Source: Pyronema omphalodes (Eukaryota > Ascomycota > Pezizomycetes > Pezizales > Pyronemataceae). From it: a stretch of DNA of 64,000 nucleotides. Every line of letters begins with the position of its first letter. The first letter of the stretch is position 1. A program made the position numbers and the translations under genes. The stretch spans positions 310,001 through 374,000 of the forward strand of contig JAJJXM010000056.1 in the NCBI GenBank assembly GCA_024516155.1, read 5' to 3'. The notes beneath the pieces were generated by a model. That model made no database searches, was not told where the DNA came from, and saw nothing but the letters and a program-made list of their open reading frames with translations. Shown here piece by piece: positions 25,693-38,731 of this stretch.

Positions 25693-26672
25693 TTAAACTT
25701 TGTAAAAGTTAGCATATGGCAAAGCTATTAAGCTATTGGATGGAAGAATACTTTTGCGTCTGGTGATAGCCTTGGCCTTTCTAACCCTGTCCTTCTTCTG
25801 TGCTCCGGGGCGGCGGACAATCTCAGAAGAACGGCGGGGCTGGTAGTGATAGTCAGGGAATTTGCGAAGCAGTTCCTCGGTCTGAAGCTTAGCCATTTGC
25901 TATCTTTCAATTAGCATCACTTGCAAGGACAAGTCCAAATAAACCTTACACGGTAAGACTGCTTGAGGGCCTCATCCTCTTGATGCCACAATCTCCCAAT
26001 GACCTTGGCTAAATAAAGGTTAGAATATCTTGTATTCTTCAATAAGTTGAGATGGAAACGAACAGATATCGTTGTTGCCCAAGTGAGGGTACTTTGCCTT
26101 GATTTCACCAGTCTTGTGATTCCTGTACAGGATGAAACTAATGAGATATCGTCAGTAGCTGTGTAAAGTATGGGATGGAAGCTTTACGCATTGGGTGGGC
26201 GAGGAATATGGTGAGAAGAAGTTTGCTTTGTGGTAGTCTTAGGTCGTTGAGCCATGTCATGTTCAACCGGGTCCTCGTAATCGGATGTGAAGTAGCTTTT
26301 ATTGAGCTCCTCGACGCAGATAACAATGGATCCGTCGGAAGCCAATAGAACAAGTGAAGACACTGAATCTCCGGTTGAGAAGACTGAAACTGGTGAGAAG
26401 CATGGTACAGCTTTTAGGGCCGCGGGGTCTGTAGATATGTTGTACGACTGGGCAATTTCCTCGGGAGAAAGGCAAATGAATCGAGTTATTTTTTCATTTG
26501 CTCCAGTAGTAACTTGATGCTCAGGCCCGGCGATTTCTTCTCCAGAGTTGCCGGAAGAAATATTTCCCATAAAGTCTTTGGCGCGGGCATAGTGTGAATG
26601 AATGACCTGGTCGCGTTCTTGCCCAACAGGATTGCGAAATCCTAGGGTAATGAGGGATGCGAACGCCGACAT
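25693..26672 (-). CDS. MAT1-2-1: Mating-type HMG-box transcription factor (MAT1-2-1 type)
   Basis: Exons 26672-26188, 26137-26064, 26008-25950 and 25899-25693 give 274 residues. The MATA-HMG box begins at PRPPNAFILYRNHKTGEIKA (about residue 158). It continues with LGNNDI-S-KVIGRLWHQED, then SYRQMAKLQTEELLRKFPDYHYQPRR. The second intron splits the serine codon after NNDI (T|CC), the intron position known as a hallmark of ascomycete MAT1-2-1 genes. The protein is a sequence-specific activator that sets mating identity. A MAT1-1-3-type HMG protein is the main alternative. I favour MAT1-2-1 because no alpha-box gene lies in the window and because of the intron site. The C-terminal end is uncertain. 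Confidence 0.88.
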
Positions 26673-29077
26673 ACTTAGAGCGTCGGGGATCCTCGCGCTG
26701 ATCCGTTGTGCTGTACTTGTGGCTTACCTGCGGTGTGTGTCCCTGACGTTAGTTCCTTGGTTGGTGAGTGAAAAGGAAGGAAGAAGGGAAGAAAGGAAGA
26801 AAGTAAGGACTAATAAAGGGCTGTGGAAGAGTGCCAAGAGTTTAGCCGCCGACACTAACGTGTACCATGATCTATATACGGTACCGAGCTAAACCTCTAG
26901 AGGATAGCTAAACTAACTAGTGCGTGGTTGTAACTTTATTTCAACGACAAATGGTGACGAAAAAGTGACAAATTCGAGTCTTACCTTAATTGGACCACGC
27001 ACATACACATTCTGGTATCGTCGCAAATGAATTGGCAATGTAAAAGAACCAGGAAGTTGGTGTTCGAATGATAGGTGTGTATCTGGAGACACGCACCCTG
27101 TGTATGTGCGCGTCGGCGCTTAATTGTTGTATCGCGTAAAACTAGCACAGCCGAGTGGCGTTATATAGATACCACATCATCTCATTATCCAAATGTTAAC
27201 GAGATAAATTGCTTTGTAGTGTGCCTGTTTCAAGGTATATATACTGTAATATTGTATCATTGTATATGAATAACCCCCCAATCCGTGTGCGTTGGAACGG
27301 ATTTTGTGACATCAATGAAATGACAAAGTAGAATTTAATTTAACGCAGGAATCAAACACGCGTACAGTTAATGAAATTCCGATGTTACTGGGTCTCGGCA
27401 AAATAGAGTCCAGGTCCTTCATCAAAGTTGAAATCGGCCGTTATGGAAGGGAGTGATAAATTGGTAGTTCACCGTTTCATGGGTGTAATTGATTACGCGA
27501 GTGCTAGGTAAGTTATGTAGGTTAAATATTACTATGACTTCAGTTCCTACCCAAATTCATATTTTCCGGTTTTAACGGTGTGTCTGAATTCTAGTAAGGA
27601 GGAGCCGGCCTTGTCCCGGCCAGTTACCTACCTTTGAATTTGACAGAATAACAGCCCTCACATCCCGGAGTCAACCATCGGGACTGGTTACTAATGCATA
27701 AAGTCTTGTTGCTCTATTATGACTGATATGTTATGATTAAACGGCAGAATAAACGGATTATTTGTCACATGGAGAGTTGTAGTTGTTGGACTATGATGGA
27801 GCCAAAATGGAGCTAAGAGAAGTCATCTCGTGGAGGGCTTCCCGTCACTCTATTCGGGGTGGATAGGACTTCGACTTCGCCAATGCGATAGCGATAGAAA
27901 ATTCAAACAGACAGAGGGGTAGATGCTGCCCAATCTTCTCGAGTGCTCTATTTACTTTCTATAGAAAATATTTTTTCGTGATGAAATAGGCTCTCTCATC
28001 CTTTGCTATAGAGCGACGGGAAGTCCTCCAGTCATTATATTAGACGTATTTCAGTAATTCCCGAGGCCTTGGATCATGGTACATATGGACTGCTGGTACG
28101 CCATTTATGCAGTATTATTCAACTTTCCAACATATTCGAAATCCAGGGTTGGACCTCTCAAGGTGCAGTTCTGGACTGAACTTTTGTTCTGTTGACGTCC
28201 AAGGGTATTAACTCTTTCCTGGCTAGGATAAATCCTAACTTTCCAACTTTTGTCTTTTGTCCCAAGCTATTACTATCTTCTCATCATGCCATTGTCAAAT
28301 CATGTCAAAGTTTTCGCGTACCTGCAATATTCTTCCACAGATATACGGAAAAAGATAATGGAACGACTCTTTCGAGACAAAATTTGTTGCTTTGCATGAA
28401 TCGATGAAACATGCTGGCAATTTTCTTCCGTTGACTAGATGAATGTTAAAACTGCCAAACGGGAACGCGAGAGAAAAGTGGAGTTGGAGGAGTGTGTTCA
28501 TTGAGAACGATGGTAATCTAGCTCTACGCGTCTACAGAGGGATATATACCCAATGTGGAAACTCCACCTCCACGTGCCAGTCAGGTAAGCCCTAAGTACG
28601 ACCAAGACACCGGAACTTTAGGTGGCTTTTGACAAAAACTCTCTGAAATTCTATGTGTGACGACTAGTGTTACCACCCATTTCCCTACTCTTGTCTCTTC
28701 ATCCAAATATCTGATACGATGAATATGAATTCGTACATTATGAGAAAATACACGGTCTTTTTTTAAGTAAGGCGCGTTTACGAGTCGCACCGTGTGTAAA
28801 TTGGATTCACACGTCATGCAGTCACAATATGGCATATTTTCGGCAAAGCTAGGTCTCAAATGCATGGATAGTTTGGCTGACTGGTTCGAGGATTTACCAA
28901 ATTTTGAATATCACATGACGCGCAGGGTTGCCAAATTTTTCAGCCACGCAAGCCGCTAGTGAGTTTGGACTTCAGCTAGCCCTATAGACCCGCGACAATC
29001 TGAAACCTGATCGCGACACCCACAAATACGCACTGTCATCGTTTAAGCTATCTGCCTACCTCCCGCCTCCTCTGACT
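26673..29077. other. 2.4 kb upstream of the mating-type gene, no gene
   Basis: It holds the divergent 5' flanks of the mating-type gene and the JmjC gene, plus a small inverted-repeat element (27831-28030, own entry). No coding evidence between them. Confidence 0.5.
27831..28030. mobile_element. MITE-like element with 23-bp terminal inverted repeats
   Basis: TGGAGGGCTTCCCGTCACTC at 27831 is mirrored by the complement ending at 28030. Over 23 bases 21 match. The inside is about 150 bp, AT-rich and without a gene. No clean target duplication is visible, although GTCAT occurs just outside both ends. The size and structure suggest a non-autonomous DNA transposon remnant. Confidence 0.55.
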
Positions 29078-30320
29078 ATGTCTATAGATGCTCCATTAAA
29101 TCTTAAGCATGCCTTAGTTGAGCTGCTAACCTCGTACCATGAATTGAACACTAGCTTCGTCGAGGAAAGGTTTGGAATGCCAACATCGCTTCAGTTTCTA
29201 CAATGCGTGCAAAAGAATCGACCTGTGGTATTTAGAGGCGCTGCATCACATTGGAAAGCAGTTCAAACCTGGGATCCCGAGTATCTACGAATGAAGATGG
29301 GAGAAACGACTATAGCAGTGGCAGAAACCCCTTTCGGGTAAGTCTGTATAAACGCCGTCACAATCCATTTAACTGATTGTTTTTTAGAAACGCAGATTCA
29401 GCTGTTATCAGTGAGAATGATGGTCGTATGTACTTTGTCAAGCCTCATCAGACGAATATGCAGTTTTCCGACTTTCTTGACCAGCTGCACATGCAAAAGG
29501 CCAACCTCAAATCTCCAGTTGTGAGATATGCACAATCCCGTCAGTATTATTGCCATATGAATGATCGCCTGTGTGACATTGGAGCAGATTACCTTATAAA
29601 TCACCACCAGAGGACGACAACTTGCAAAGAGAATTTGGCCCCATCGAATCTGATGTCGAAAGACACATACTCTGGGCTTCAGAGGCATTGGATAGGCTTC
29701 CTGATGCCGTGAACGTTTGGATGGGTAACGAGCGCAGTGTATCTGCAACCCATAAGGATCCGTACGAAAATCTTTATGTCCAAATCACAGGGTCCAAGCG
29801 ATTTGTTTTAATATCGCCATTTGAAGGCTTATGCTTGCAAGAAGAAACACTTCCGAGTGCAAACTATGTGCCTGGTGATACAGATGGACTCTTTGATATT
29901 TTACCAGATGAGCCAGAAAATTTTGTTCACTTCTGGCCGACAGTTGACCCAGATAGCCCTAAAAATGTTGATAGGGCTTGGTGGGACCACTGCAAGCCTC
30001 TTCATGTTGAGCTCAACCCAGGAGATGTACAGGGATCTTTGATTACCGTTTAAAGAAGTTACTGACATCTATAGATTCTATACTTACCCGCAATGTGGTA
30101 TCATAAGGTGTCGCAGTGCACTGATTCGGATAAATGGCTATGCTCTGCTGTGAATTACTGGTAAGTAGTGGTGTTATATACAATGAAACACTGGATAGCT
30201 AAATTGAAACATAGGTATGATATGGAATACGCTGGACCATTTTACCCCTCCATCAACTTTATAAGAAGCGTAGCTCGTATTCCATCTGATAGTGGAACAG
30301 ACAAATCTTATGAGCCGTAA
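29078..30320 (+). CDS. JmjC-domain hydroxylase, JMJD7-like
   Basis: Exons 29078-29337, 29388-29539, 29611-30026, 30075-30160 and 30215-30320 give 339 residues. The cupin/JmjC fold is clear: RPVVFRGAASHWKAVQTW near residue 48, then VVRYAQSQDDNLQREF. Metal ligands of the Fe(II)/2-oxoglutarate site are in THKDPYENLYVQITGSKRF (His and Asp, about residues 184-186) and AMWYHKVSQ (His, about 286). The order and length match human JMJD7 and fission yeast Jmj4, which are lysyl hydroxylase-type enzymes rather than histone demethylases with extra chromatin domains. Exon 3 uses a GTCAGT donor before it. The gene lies between the mating-type gene and RAC1. Confidence 0.9.
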
Positions 30321-30570
30321 AATGTAAGTAGCGAGCAAAAACGATATACTTGAAAATTTATCTGCATAATCCTTTATACGCGGTGTTGGAAGTTTACTTC
30401 TACGGTGTCATCGCCTCATACTTTTTGGCTATTAATCAACTATGTATGCATTCTTTCAGATCCCGAATATGTAATTTACCAATACAAGTAAAGGTCTGCA
30501 ATGCCCGTCTGTACACTAATAAGTTTCAAAACGTCTGATTAGTTTTGAATACCCGCATCAAAAAAAAAAA

Positions 30571-30914
30571 AAAAAATTACTAATGCCTATCTGTGGCTGA
30601 GAATGCTTGTTGCGCATCTCTCTGGGCGCACGCTTCCCCACAATCAGCGCGTCTCCTCACAACGTTCCAGCGCGTCTCCTCACCCATATCGTCTCGTCCG
30701 CAAACCGCTTATTATCAAATCCTCCGCAATTTTTTTTCCGGTTAATTCGTGTGTGTTATTCATTTGTACGCACTTTTTCATTCACGCGTGTTATTCATTT
30801 TTGTGTGCTCTCCATTTGGTTGTGCTCTCAATTCACGGTGACCTTACATAACTTCCTCTGCGCGCTCACGGTATCAGCCTCTTTTTAGCCACACATAAGC
30901 ATTAGTAATTTTTT
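30571..30914. mobile_element. MITE-like element, about 340 bp, 27-bp inverted ends
   Basis: AAAAAATTACTAATGCCTAT at 30571 is matched by the complement of 30888-30914, with about 24 of 27 bases paired and the stem continuing through TGTGGCT. Inside are two direct repeats of CAGCGCGTCTCCTCAC and two of GTGTTATTCATTT. There is no coding potential. The left end merges with an A-rich run, so a target duplication cannot be read. Confidence 0.65.
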
Positions 30915-31493
30915 GGTGTGGATGTTTAAAACTCATCGGGAATTTTTAATCGGTTTACAGACGGGAATTGTAGACCTTTGCTCTTACAGATGCAGACTGG
31001 CAGTGGGTAAATCTCCCCAGCGCCGACTGATGTTCATGTTAGAGCAGCGAAAATCAGCATCCATGTTGTACTGAAACTAGGGGCCTGAAAGAGACAACCT
31101 TTCTGAGGAATGTTTGAGGAGACTTCCTAATCAGGTGCGCTAAAATTTGCTGGTCTGATGGTTGTCAATATTCAAATATTCCCAAAATAACATTCGAGTG
31201 TGTCAACATGTTCAAGATATCTGAGGGGGTTCACAGTGAAAGGTTTTGCTTGGCCGTAAAGATGCCGCCTTGATAAGCAGATAAAACAGTGGTTTCTATT
31301 ATCTAGGCTTATCAGAGGCCATTACCTAGACGTTCAAAACGTGAGGATGAGGAACAAAATTTCTGAGCACGTATGCACAACCGCTGATTCTAAGCGAGTA
31401 AAGTACAATATGCAAGTGATATACATAGTAGGTGGCGTGGAAGAAGGATAGGAACCAGTGGTAAGTACACAGGTTCATTTTCAGGATTGTAGC

Positions 31494-31497
<4 letters not shown>

Positions 31498-31531
<34 letters not shown>
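31498..31531. repeat. (TC)17 microsatellite
   Basis: Uninterrupted TC dinucleotides over 34 bases. Confidence 0.95.
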
Positions 31532-31533
<2 letters not shown>

Positions 31534-33471
31534 AACCGCCCCGAAACCCTTTTTTGGTCACTCTTCAGTTCACTGACGTTTCATACCTCTTAAAAATTGC
31601 GCTTAATCAAATCTTCAGCTAGGGCGAAAAGAACTGCGTTCTTCCTTTGTAGGTTTCGAACGTTTAGGGAATATGTAATAAAATTTTCCTGGCGTGTTGG
31701 GTTCATGTGCCTTACAATCGAGTCAATACATTATTCAATCAGAATCAAATCTGAGTATGCTTTGGCAGAACTGGGGCCTGCTACTTGTTTGATATGTAAA
31801 TTTATACTGTACGATAAATTATCTGATCAGAAAGGTTAGAAACCGACTCTAGTCAGATATGGATGGGCCTGAACGTTTGAATTTGCGTCGTATAGAACAA
31901 TTCACGCTATGTCTTTTACCTAACCCAAATTGTTGATAAAGAATAGCTTATTTACCAATACCATTGGAGAAATAATTTCAAAAATGACAGGGGTTTAAAA
32001 ATACGCAAAATTGATGGGATACAATAACCTCAAGCACTATCTCGCAGGATACTATAGGTGGAGAATTAAGTGACAGTATTTAACCTTATCTACAACCTTC
32101 AAAATTAAAATTAGGTTTATTTGGGTTATGTAGAGGTTGTGGTTAGAGTTAAACTTGGGGTTATGCTTTTCCCTGGTGATATCCTGAAAAATATGACTTT
32201 GGCTTGTGGTATTCTATTAATTCATGCTCCAAATATAAATCTTCAGATACTTATATAGACTTACCTTCTGAAATGGAAGTCGAAGATATAAATCAAGTTT
32301 CTCATTTTTCTTGGCTATAAAATTCATGGTCCAACCCTACCTGTGCTGTAATATTCTTTTACCAACATCAATTTCAGAATACATGGAGTTTACTTAACTG
32401 ACTGAGCATCAGTCCCCGTGCCCTTGATTCTTGTACGATGACTTTATATCAGCGCGCAGCTATCAATACATTCACATAAGCTGCTCATGTCAACATACTG
32501 CGACATAAGGCGTGGTGTACAAATATTTTATTCGGAATTTTACTCGATCAGTTCGCACCAGACAATCGCAACCTGTGCGAAAGCTCTTCCATCGGTGACG
32601 CTCAGAAGCTGTTCTACAAATAGAGTCCAACGTCAGTGCTCCACTCTGAACATGGCGCATCCTCAGCCTCTAGTCTTGTACGCAGGATAGTCCTAGTTGT
32701 CTCTGCGTATGTGCTCAGTACTTCGACATCAACCGCAGTGGATATTTGGCAGATGGCTCACAGGTAACAAAAGGATCAGGACCCTTTTCAGGAGTTAGCC
32801 GAGTTTTGACGTTGCATTTATTTACCGTAGCAAGCTAGCGGACTCCTGAACCAGCTAGTCCGAGCGTAATAGGCCAATCAGAGCTCTTCATGGCTGTTCC
32901 TTCCTGCCCTCTCAGACCCAAGCGCTAAAACTCGAGTCTCAGAACATAGCTCAGACTACAGGGCGTCCAGCCTCTGCCTGTCCTGTCTGTCTGCCCTTCA
33001 TTCCCTGGAGCCAGTGCCGACACCTTCGCTCTTCTCCTCCTGTCCCGGACAAAATACATACACACGTTGCCCAGGCATTTCTTGTACCCTTTGCTCTCAT
33101 TTTCCGCACAACTGCTTCTTGCAACCTTCTGGGCCGAACCGAGCAAAACCATCTTCCCCCTCCCCACAAGGTTCCTTCCCGCGTTGCAACTACTTAGTAC
33201 CTACCAACTACAACCACGACCACCGCTACCGCTACCGCTACCACCGCAACCATCGCAACCACCACCATCTCCTCCTCCTCCTCCACCTACCATCAACCAC
33301 CCAGCCTTTCGCTTGTTCCCCGCCGATACGCCGTTTTATCCAACAGACCTGTCCAGCTCATCTCCACTCCATTTTTCTGTAGAAAAGACCTGTTCTGCGC
33401 AATTCGGATTCCGCGTTTCTTCCAGACACCCCTGAAAGCCAGATTCTTGCCCCATCAAACAGGAGCTCAAC

Positions 33472-34367
<896 letters not shown>

Positions 34368-34629
34368 ATAATGTGATTGAGATATCGGACTAGTATGCTG
34401 TTTCAGTTGATTTTTGCTTGTGGCTTCTTCAGTCGTTTGTTTGCGCGCATGAAATATGTCATGATATATTTTATAGCTACATTGTCCAATTTCATCATAC
34501 CCCTGCCCCCTTTGGATTCTTTCTGAATACTTTCATTACTCATTCATGTAAAATCACCTATTCTGCAGAACTTCTTTCCATGCGCACTAAACGATCAAAT
34601 CATTCATCAGTGAAAACGACTCGAAGAAA

Positions 34630-35431
34630 CTACTGTATGCGACGTCGTCTGCTAGGATGCATTCCGTTTTCTCCATCTTCTGCCTGAGCCCGACGATCTG
34701 CTTTATCTTTTGCCCTATCACTTGCTACTTGTTGTCGCTCCTCATTCAGCTTTGCGTTCTTAATAATTAATTTCTCCTGTCGAACTTTGCTCTTCCGACC
34801 GCCACCACCAGCCCTGGTCACCACGTTAGCTGCCATCTGTATTGAACCGGAAAAGGTTGGTCTTACGTGAGTTCAACATTTATTTTACGCGGCGCAGATT
34901 TTCCGTCGGTAAACATAGTGTGGTGAAACTTTGTCAGACATTGCTCCATCTTATCGTAACGTGCAAACTCGAGAAACCCAAACCCTTTGCACTTGGCTGG
35001 GTCCTCCTTGTGCGTCATGACGCGTACAAGTGATGGTTCGACCGCGGAAAAATGCGCAGCTACAGAAGCCTTTGTCGCGGTGTAGGGTAGATTACCTGTT
35101 AGTGGTAAAGGTCAGTCAGTACACATTTTACAAGATAGAGTTGAAGCCGCAAACCTATGAAGACAATAAAGCGGGTTGCTTTTTGATTTGCACTTTGTTC
35201 TTCGGAGTTTTCTACAGGAGTTGCAAGATCTGGTACAGGGGGAGGGATGGATTCATCTTCGGCGGTTTGCTTTGGTTTCCTTGAGCGTTGCTTCTTCTTC
35301 TTCTTTTCGGCATCCCCAACGGACTGATGTTGTAGGGCGTCCGGTTGTGGTGACGCGGATCCAGATGGCACAAAATCTCCTTGATTGGTACGTTTGCGTT
35401 TCTTGGACTGGATCTCAGCGTCGGAAGTCAT
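34630..35431 (-). CDS. NOP6: RRM protein of small-subunit ribosome biogenesis, Nop6-like
   Basis: Exons 35431-35155, 35095-34867 and 34813-34630 give 229 residues. A lysine-rich start (KKKKKQRSRKPKQ) leads to one RNA-recognition motif. RNP2 is RFIVFIGNLPYTAT and RNP1 is CKGFGFLEFA, ending KINVELTAGGGGRKSKVRQE. The tail is a charged helix ending SRRRRIQ. This arrangement, including the Gly run right after the RRM, is that of Nop6, a nucleolar factor binding pre-18S rRNA. Intron 2 skips the ATG at 34836 by using the acceptor after GACCAG. The gene converges on RAC1 with a 262-bp gap. Confidence 0.88.
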
Positions 35432-36191
35432 TGTGTTTGGTGGAATAATCGGTGCTGGTGAACTTTGTCTGTGAGTAGAGAACGTTTGGCGTTCGAAAAT
35501 TTAGACTCAGGCCTAGTTAGGATGCAAGTTTCCACGTAAATTTATTGGTGAAATTGTCACGTCAGCCGTTTAAGCTTGGCGCTAGGTCTATCACGTGATA
35601 CGTGTTTTTACCACAGGGTATGTAGTTATAACCACACCTGGTGGGGTTCTGCCATAATTGAGAACCCCCAATCTGCTCGCGTCAACGCGATAGCAATTTC
35701 TGAAGGTGGTCCTTTTGGGCGTAAGGTTTTTCCCTCGCTTTTCAATTGGGTCTCGCTCGCGTCTCCGACGGTAGGAGACATGGTTGGGTATTAACACAAC
35801 TTGATTCTGTGTATAAATATTATTGGCTGCAGTACATGAGCAAGGTTCGAATTAGGATACTAACTCGTGAGACTACCTCCAGCAAATGTAATTAAACTAG
35901 CCAAATACTACAACAGGGGTAGGCAAACAAGGTTTCAAAAGTATACTATACATGAAAAATCCATCCCGAAGCCATGCATTTTCAGCTGAGGCGTATAAAA
36001 ATTTTGCCAACGGGAAAACCGCAATAGCTAAAGCATTGTTTTACCCGAGTGAATCATACAGGATTTGTCAAATGAGGGTAAAATTCTACTTGATCGCCAC
36101 GCTCTTTCACTTTGGTAGATACCCATGGTATAACTGCTGTTATTGCTCGAAACCCACCCGCTTCAGTTAATTATTGTTGAACTTATCTCTA
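35432..36191. other. Intergenic NOP6 / APN2 3' side
   Basis: 760 bp with short overlapping frames on both strands but no motif. A TCACGTGA palindrome lies at about 35591, upstream of NOP6. Confidence 0.45.
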
Positions 36192-38245
36192 CTACACGTC
36201 GCTCGCCCACTTGAAATAGTTGCATTTCCATTCCGATCTTACTCCTGATTTCACTGTTGACTCTCCATCGGGACCTATTGGCCTTTTAACACAATGATTA
36301 ATCAAGGATTCTATGAGTTACAAAGAGGGTGGGACTTTTTACCTTTGACATACCCAGAAGGCTCTTCCGCAATTTGGGCCCGGTTTCCTGGTATTAAGTT
36401 GAATGCATTCCTCCCCATGACCATCACAAATAGGTGAATGCTTCTTGGTGAATAACAATGACCATTTTTTCTTAGAATCTGATTGGTCAATATCATTTTG
36501 TTTGGCACTGATTGTTGATTTTGTTACAGCGCCGCTTTCATCGTCGTCAAAATGGCTTTCTCCATTCGTCGCCGGTGATTTGCTACAAATTGGCTGATGG
36601 GTTTTTTGTGTCGTAGAATTTTGAGAGTCAGGAGAGTGCTGAAAGAACCCATGGAGCGTCTTTTGAGTATTGTTAGCTGTCAATCTAGGTCTCTGGAACG
36701 GCATCATTGCAGAGTCCCTTCGTATTTTCTTTGACGGAGGTTCTCCCTGGCTATCCAAACTATGAAGTTTTACCTTCCCACCAATGTTCTTAGTGGTCGT
36801 AGATGTCATTTTTTCGAACATATCTTTGATATTTTGGCGTCGGGTAAATTCTGGATGGCGCTTCATGCATAAACGGGGCGGTTGTGGGGTGGATATATCG
36901 GATTGTCTTTCTCCTTGATGAAACATGGATTCAGGATTAATGATGTCAAGGATACTTTTTTCAATGCCATTATAGTAGACAGTAGGCTTAAGCGTTGCAT
37001 AGACAGGACAATGGTCAGACCCCTGGTATCGTTAGGACGCAGTATTAATTCTCATACGACGAGAGGACCTACCATTAATCCTTCTTGTATATTGGCTTCT
37101 AGAAACCAGGATTTAATGGCGGTTGAACAGAGGATATAGTCTATTCTGGAGCCTAGATATTCATTCAGTACAAGCCACGGTTATTTGGATAGTTATTGCA
37201 GTACCTGCATTTCCTGGCCTCTTATTCTTCTTGACGTCCCAACCTTAATTACTCTCAGTATCTATGTTTTCTGGTCTCATAACTTAGGGTACCTACATGT
37301 ATACATGCCGACTCTGTTAGGAAAGAATTCGCGGCAAAGATCCACCATTTGTCCAGTAGGATTGGGTTTCAGTAATAAATCGAGGGCCTTTCTTGTCGGT
37401 GTTTCCTTCCAACAACTCATTCCAAGCTCTTTCATCATATCCTTAGCTCCAGCCGCATCAATTTTGTCCCTGGCGATATTGAGATCACCAACAACGATGA
37501 CTTGCCTTTTAAGGTTAGTAATCAAATTTCTTATTCGTTGAAACAAAGCGTCAACAAACGCAATTCGGAAATCATCTCGCGCCGAATCTGTTGATGCAGG
37601 ACAGTAGACCCCAATCAATACAAAGGCGCCGAAATCTAGGACCAGGGCGCGCCCTTCGCTATCAAGTTTTATAGCTTCTTCGTTCGAGAGATCAGGGTAA
37701 CCGCCAATGCATTCTGAGTCTGGCAGTGACTTATATGTTTTTTTCGTGCCGCCCTGCGACTCAAGTACACCGGTTATTCCCTCCTCGGCTTTCACAGGAT
37801 GGCATTTGTTGTTTCGAGTATAAATCGCTACTCCGCTGTAACCTAAGTATAGTTAGACACCGGAAAATCGTGAAAGCTATTGCTATATGGGACAGAAATG
37901 TAGTACAACCTTTCTTGTATTTTGGAAAAGTGAAATAAGAATCCCATCCGGGTACCATGACCATATCGTCCGTCAAGTCTTTCTGTTGAATCTTTGTTTC
38001 TTGAAAACACACAATGTCGGCTTCGAGTACATCGAACATGTGTTGAAGAGTTTTTTGTGAACTCCAAGGATGATATCCAAAAGGATTCCTTTTCAAAGCC
38101 GTCAGAAATGGGCTCGGCTAGAAAGACGTTTGAAAGAGGCCAAACCTAATTCCGTTTACTGCAATAGTTCAGTTAACGATGTTCATGCAGAGCAAGAGAG
38201 AGAACGAGATTACCAACCATTCCAGGTAGTAATTCTCAGCGCCAT
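36192..38245 (-). CDS. APN2: AP endonuclease 2 (class II DNA lyase)
   Basis: Eight exons: 38245-38218, 38158-38146, 38088-37910, 37842-37297, 37243-37205, 37152-37073, 37022-36343 and 36282-36192, giving 551 residues. Apn2 cuts DNA at abasic sites and trims blocked 3' ends in base-excision repair. The exonuclease III fold is complete: ITTWNVNGIRNPF, DIVCFQETKI, KGYSGVAIYTR, VVGDLNIARDKID, GSRIDYILCS and MGSDHCPVYATL. After a linker with a QKTLHGFF motif (PIP-box-like) comes the C-terminal GRF zinc finger, starting CDGHGEEC. That finger continues as GPNCGRAFWVCQRP and WKCNYFKWAS. Exon 2 is 13 nt. APN2 classically flanks the MAT locus of Pezizomycotina. Confidence 0.95.
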
Positions 38246-38731
38246 AGTATAGCCTTTAGTCTAGCCTTTACCGGGCAATATTAGGCTTCAATAGGCACCT
38301 AATAGTGAACGGAGGGGTGAAATCTATCGGGATCAGAACAGGGAATGCGCGGAACAAGTTCACTAGCTCCAGGTCCAAGTTGATATGTGCAATCGAGTGA
38401 AGTTAACGCGTATTGAATGGCAGAGTCGAGTCGAAATGAAGAGAATAGCACACTCGGGGGTTGAAAAAGAAAACACCTTGTCGTAGGTTTAATACTAGCC
38501 GTCACGGCGTGTTTGGCGCTGAGTGTACTACGTACCGGCTTTAAGAGTACGCTAAACAGGATATGACCATGGTCCATAGGTGCATACATAGTCGCGGGTA
38601 TGCGCCGGGTAAGAGCCGTCCAATGCAAGGAAGGCGCCTAACCATGTTTCTTGGCACATCACTACTTCTCCCAAGGGCACTAGAATCCGTGCGATTTGCA
38701 TTGTCGCGTTTTTACTGCATCTTCTTCCACC
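38246..38731. promoter_or_regulatory. Shared promoter region APN2 / CMS1
   Basis: 486 bp between two divergent start codons. No other gene seen. Confidence 0.5.

Larger units (their letters stand above)
30321..33471. other. 3.15 kb without a gene, repeat-bearing
   Basis: Contains a MITE-like element (30571-30914) and a (TC)17 microsatellite (31498-31531). The last 450 bases are C/T-rich and probably the promoter and 5' leader of RAC1. Open frames at 33014-33435 lie in that leader and lack support. Confidence 0.5.

Noticed and set aside
33014..33435. Two overlapping 122-codon frames before RAC1
   Set aside because: Read through a CCTCCTCC/CACCGCTAC low-complexity pyrimidine tract that is likely the RAC1 5' leader.
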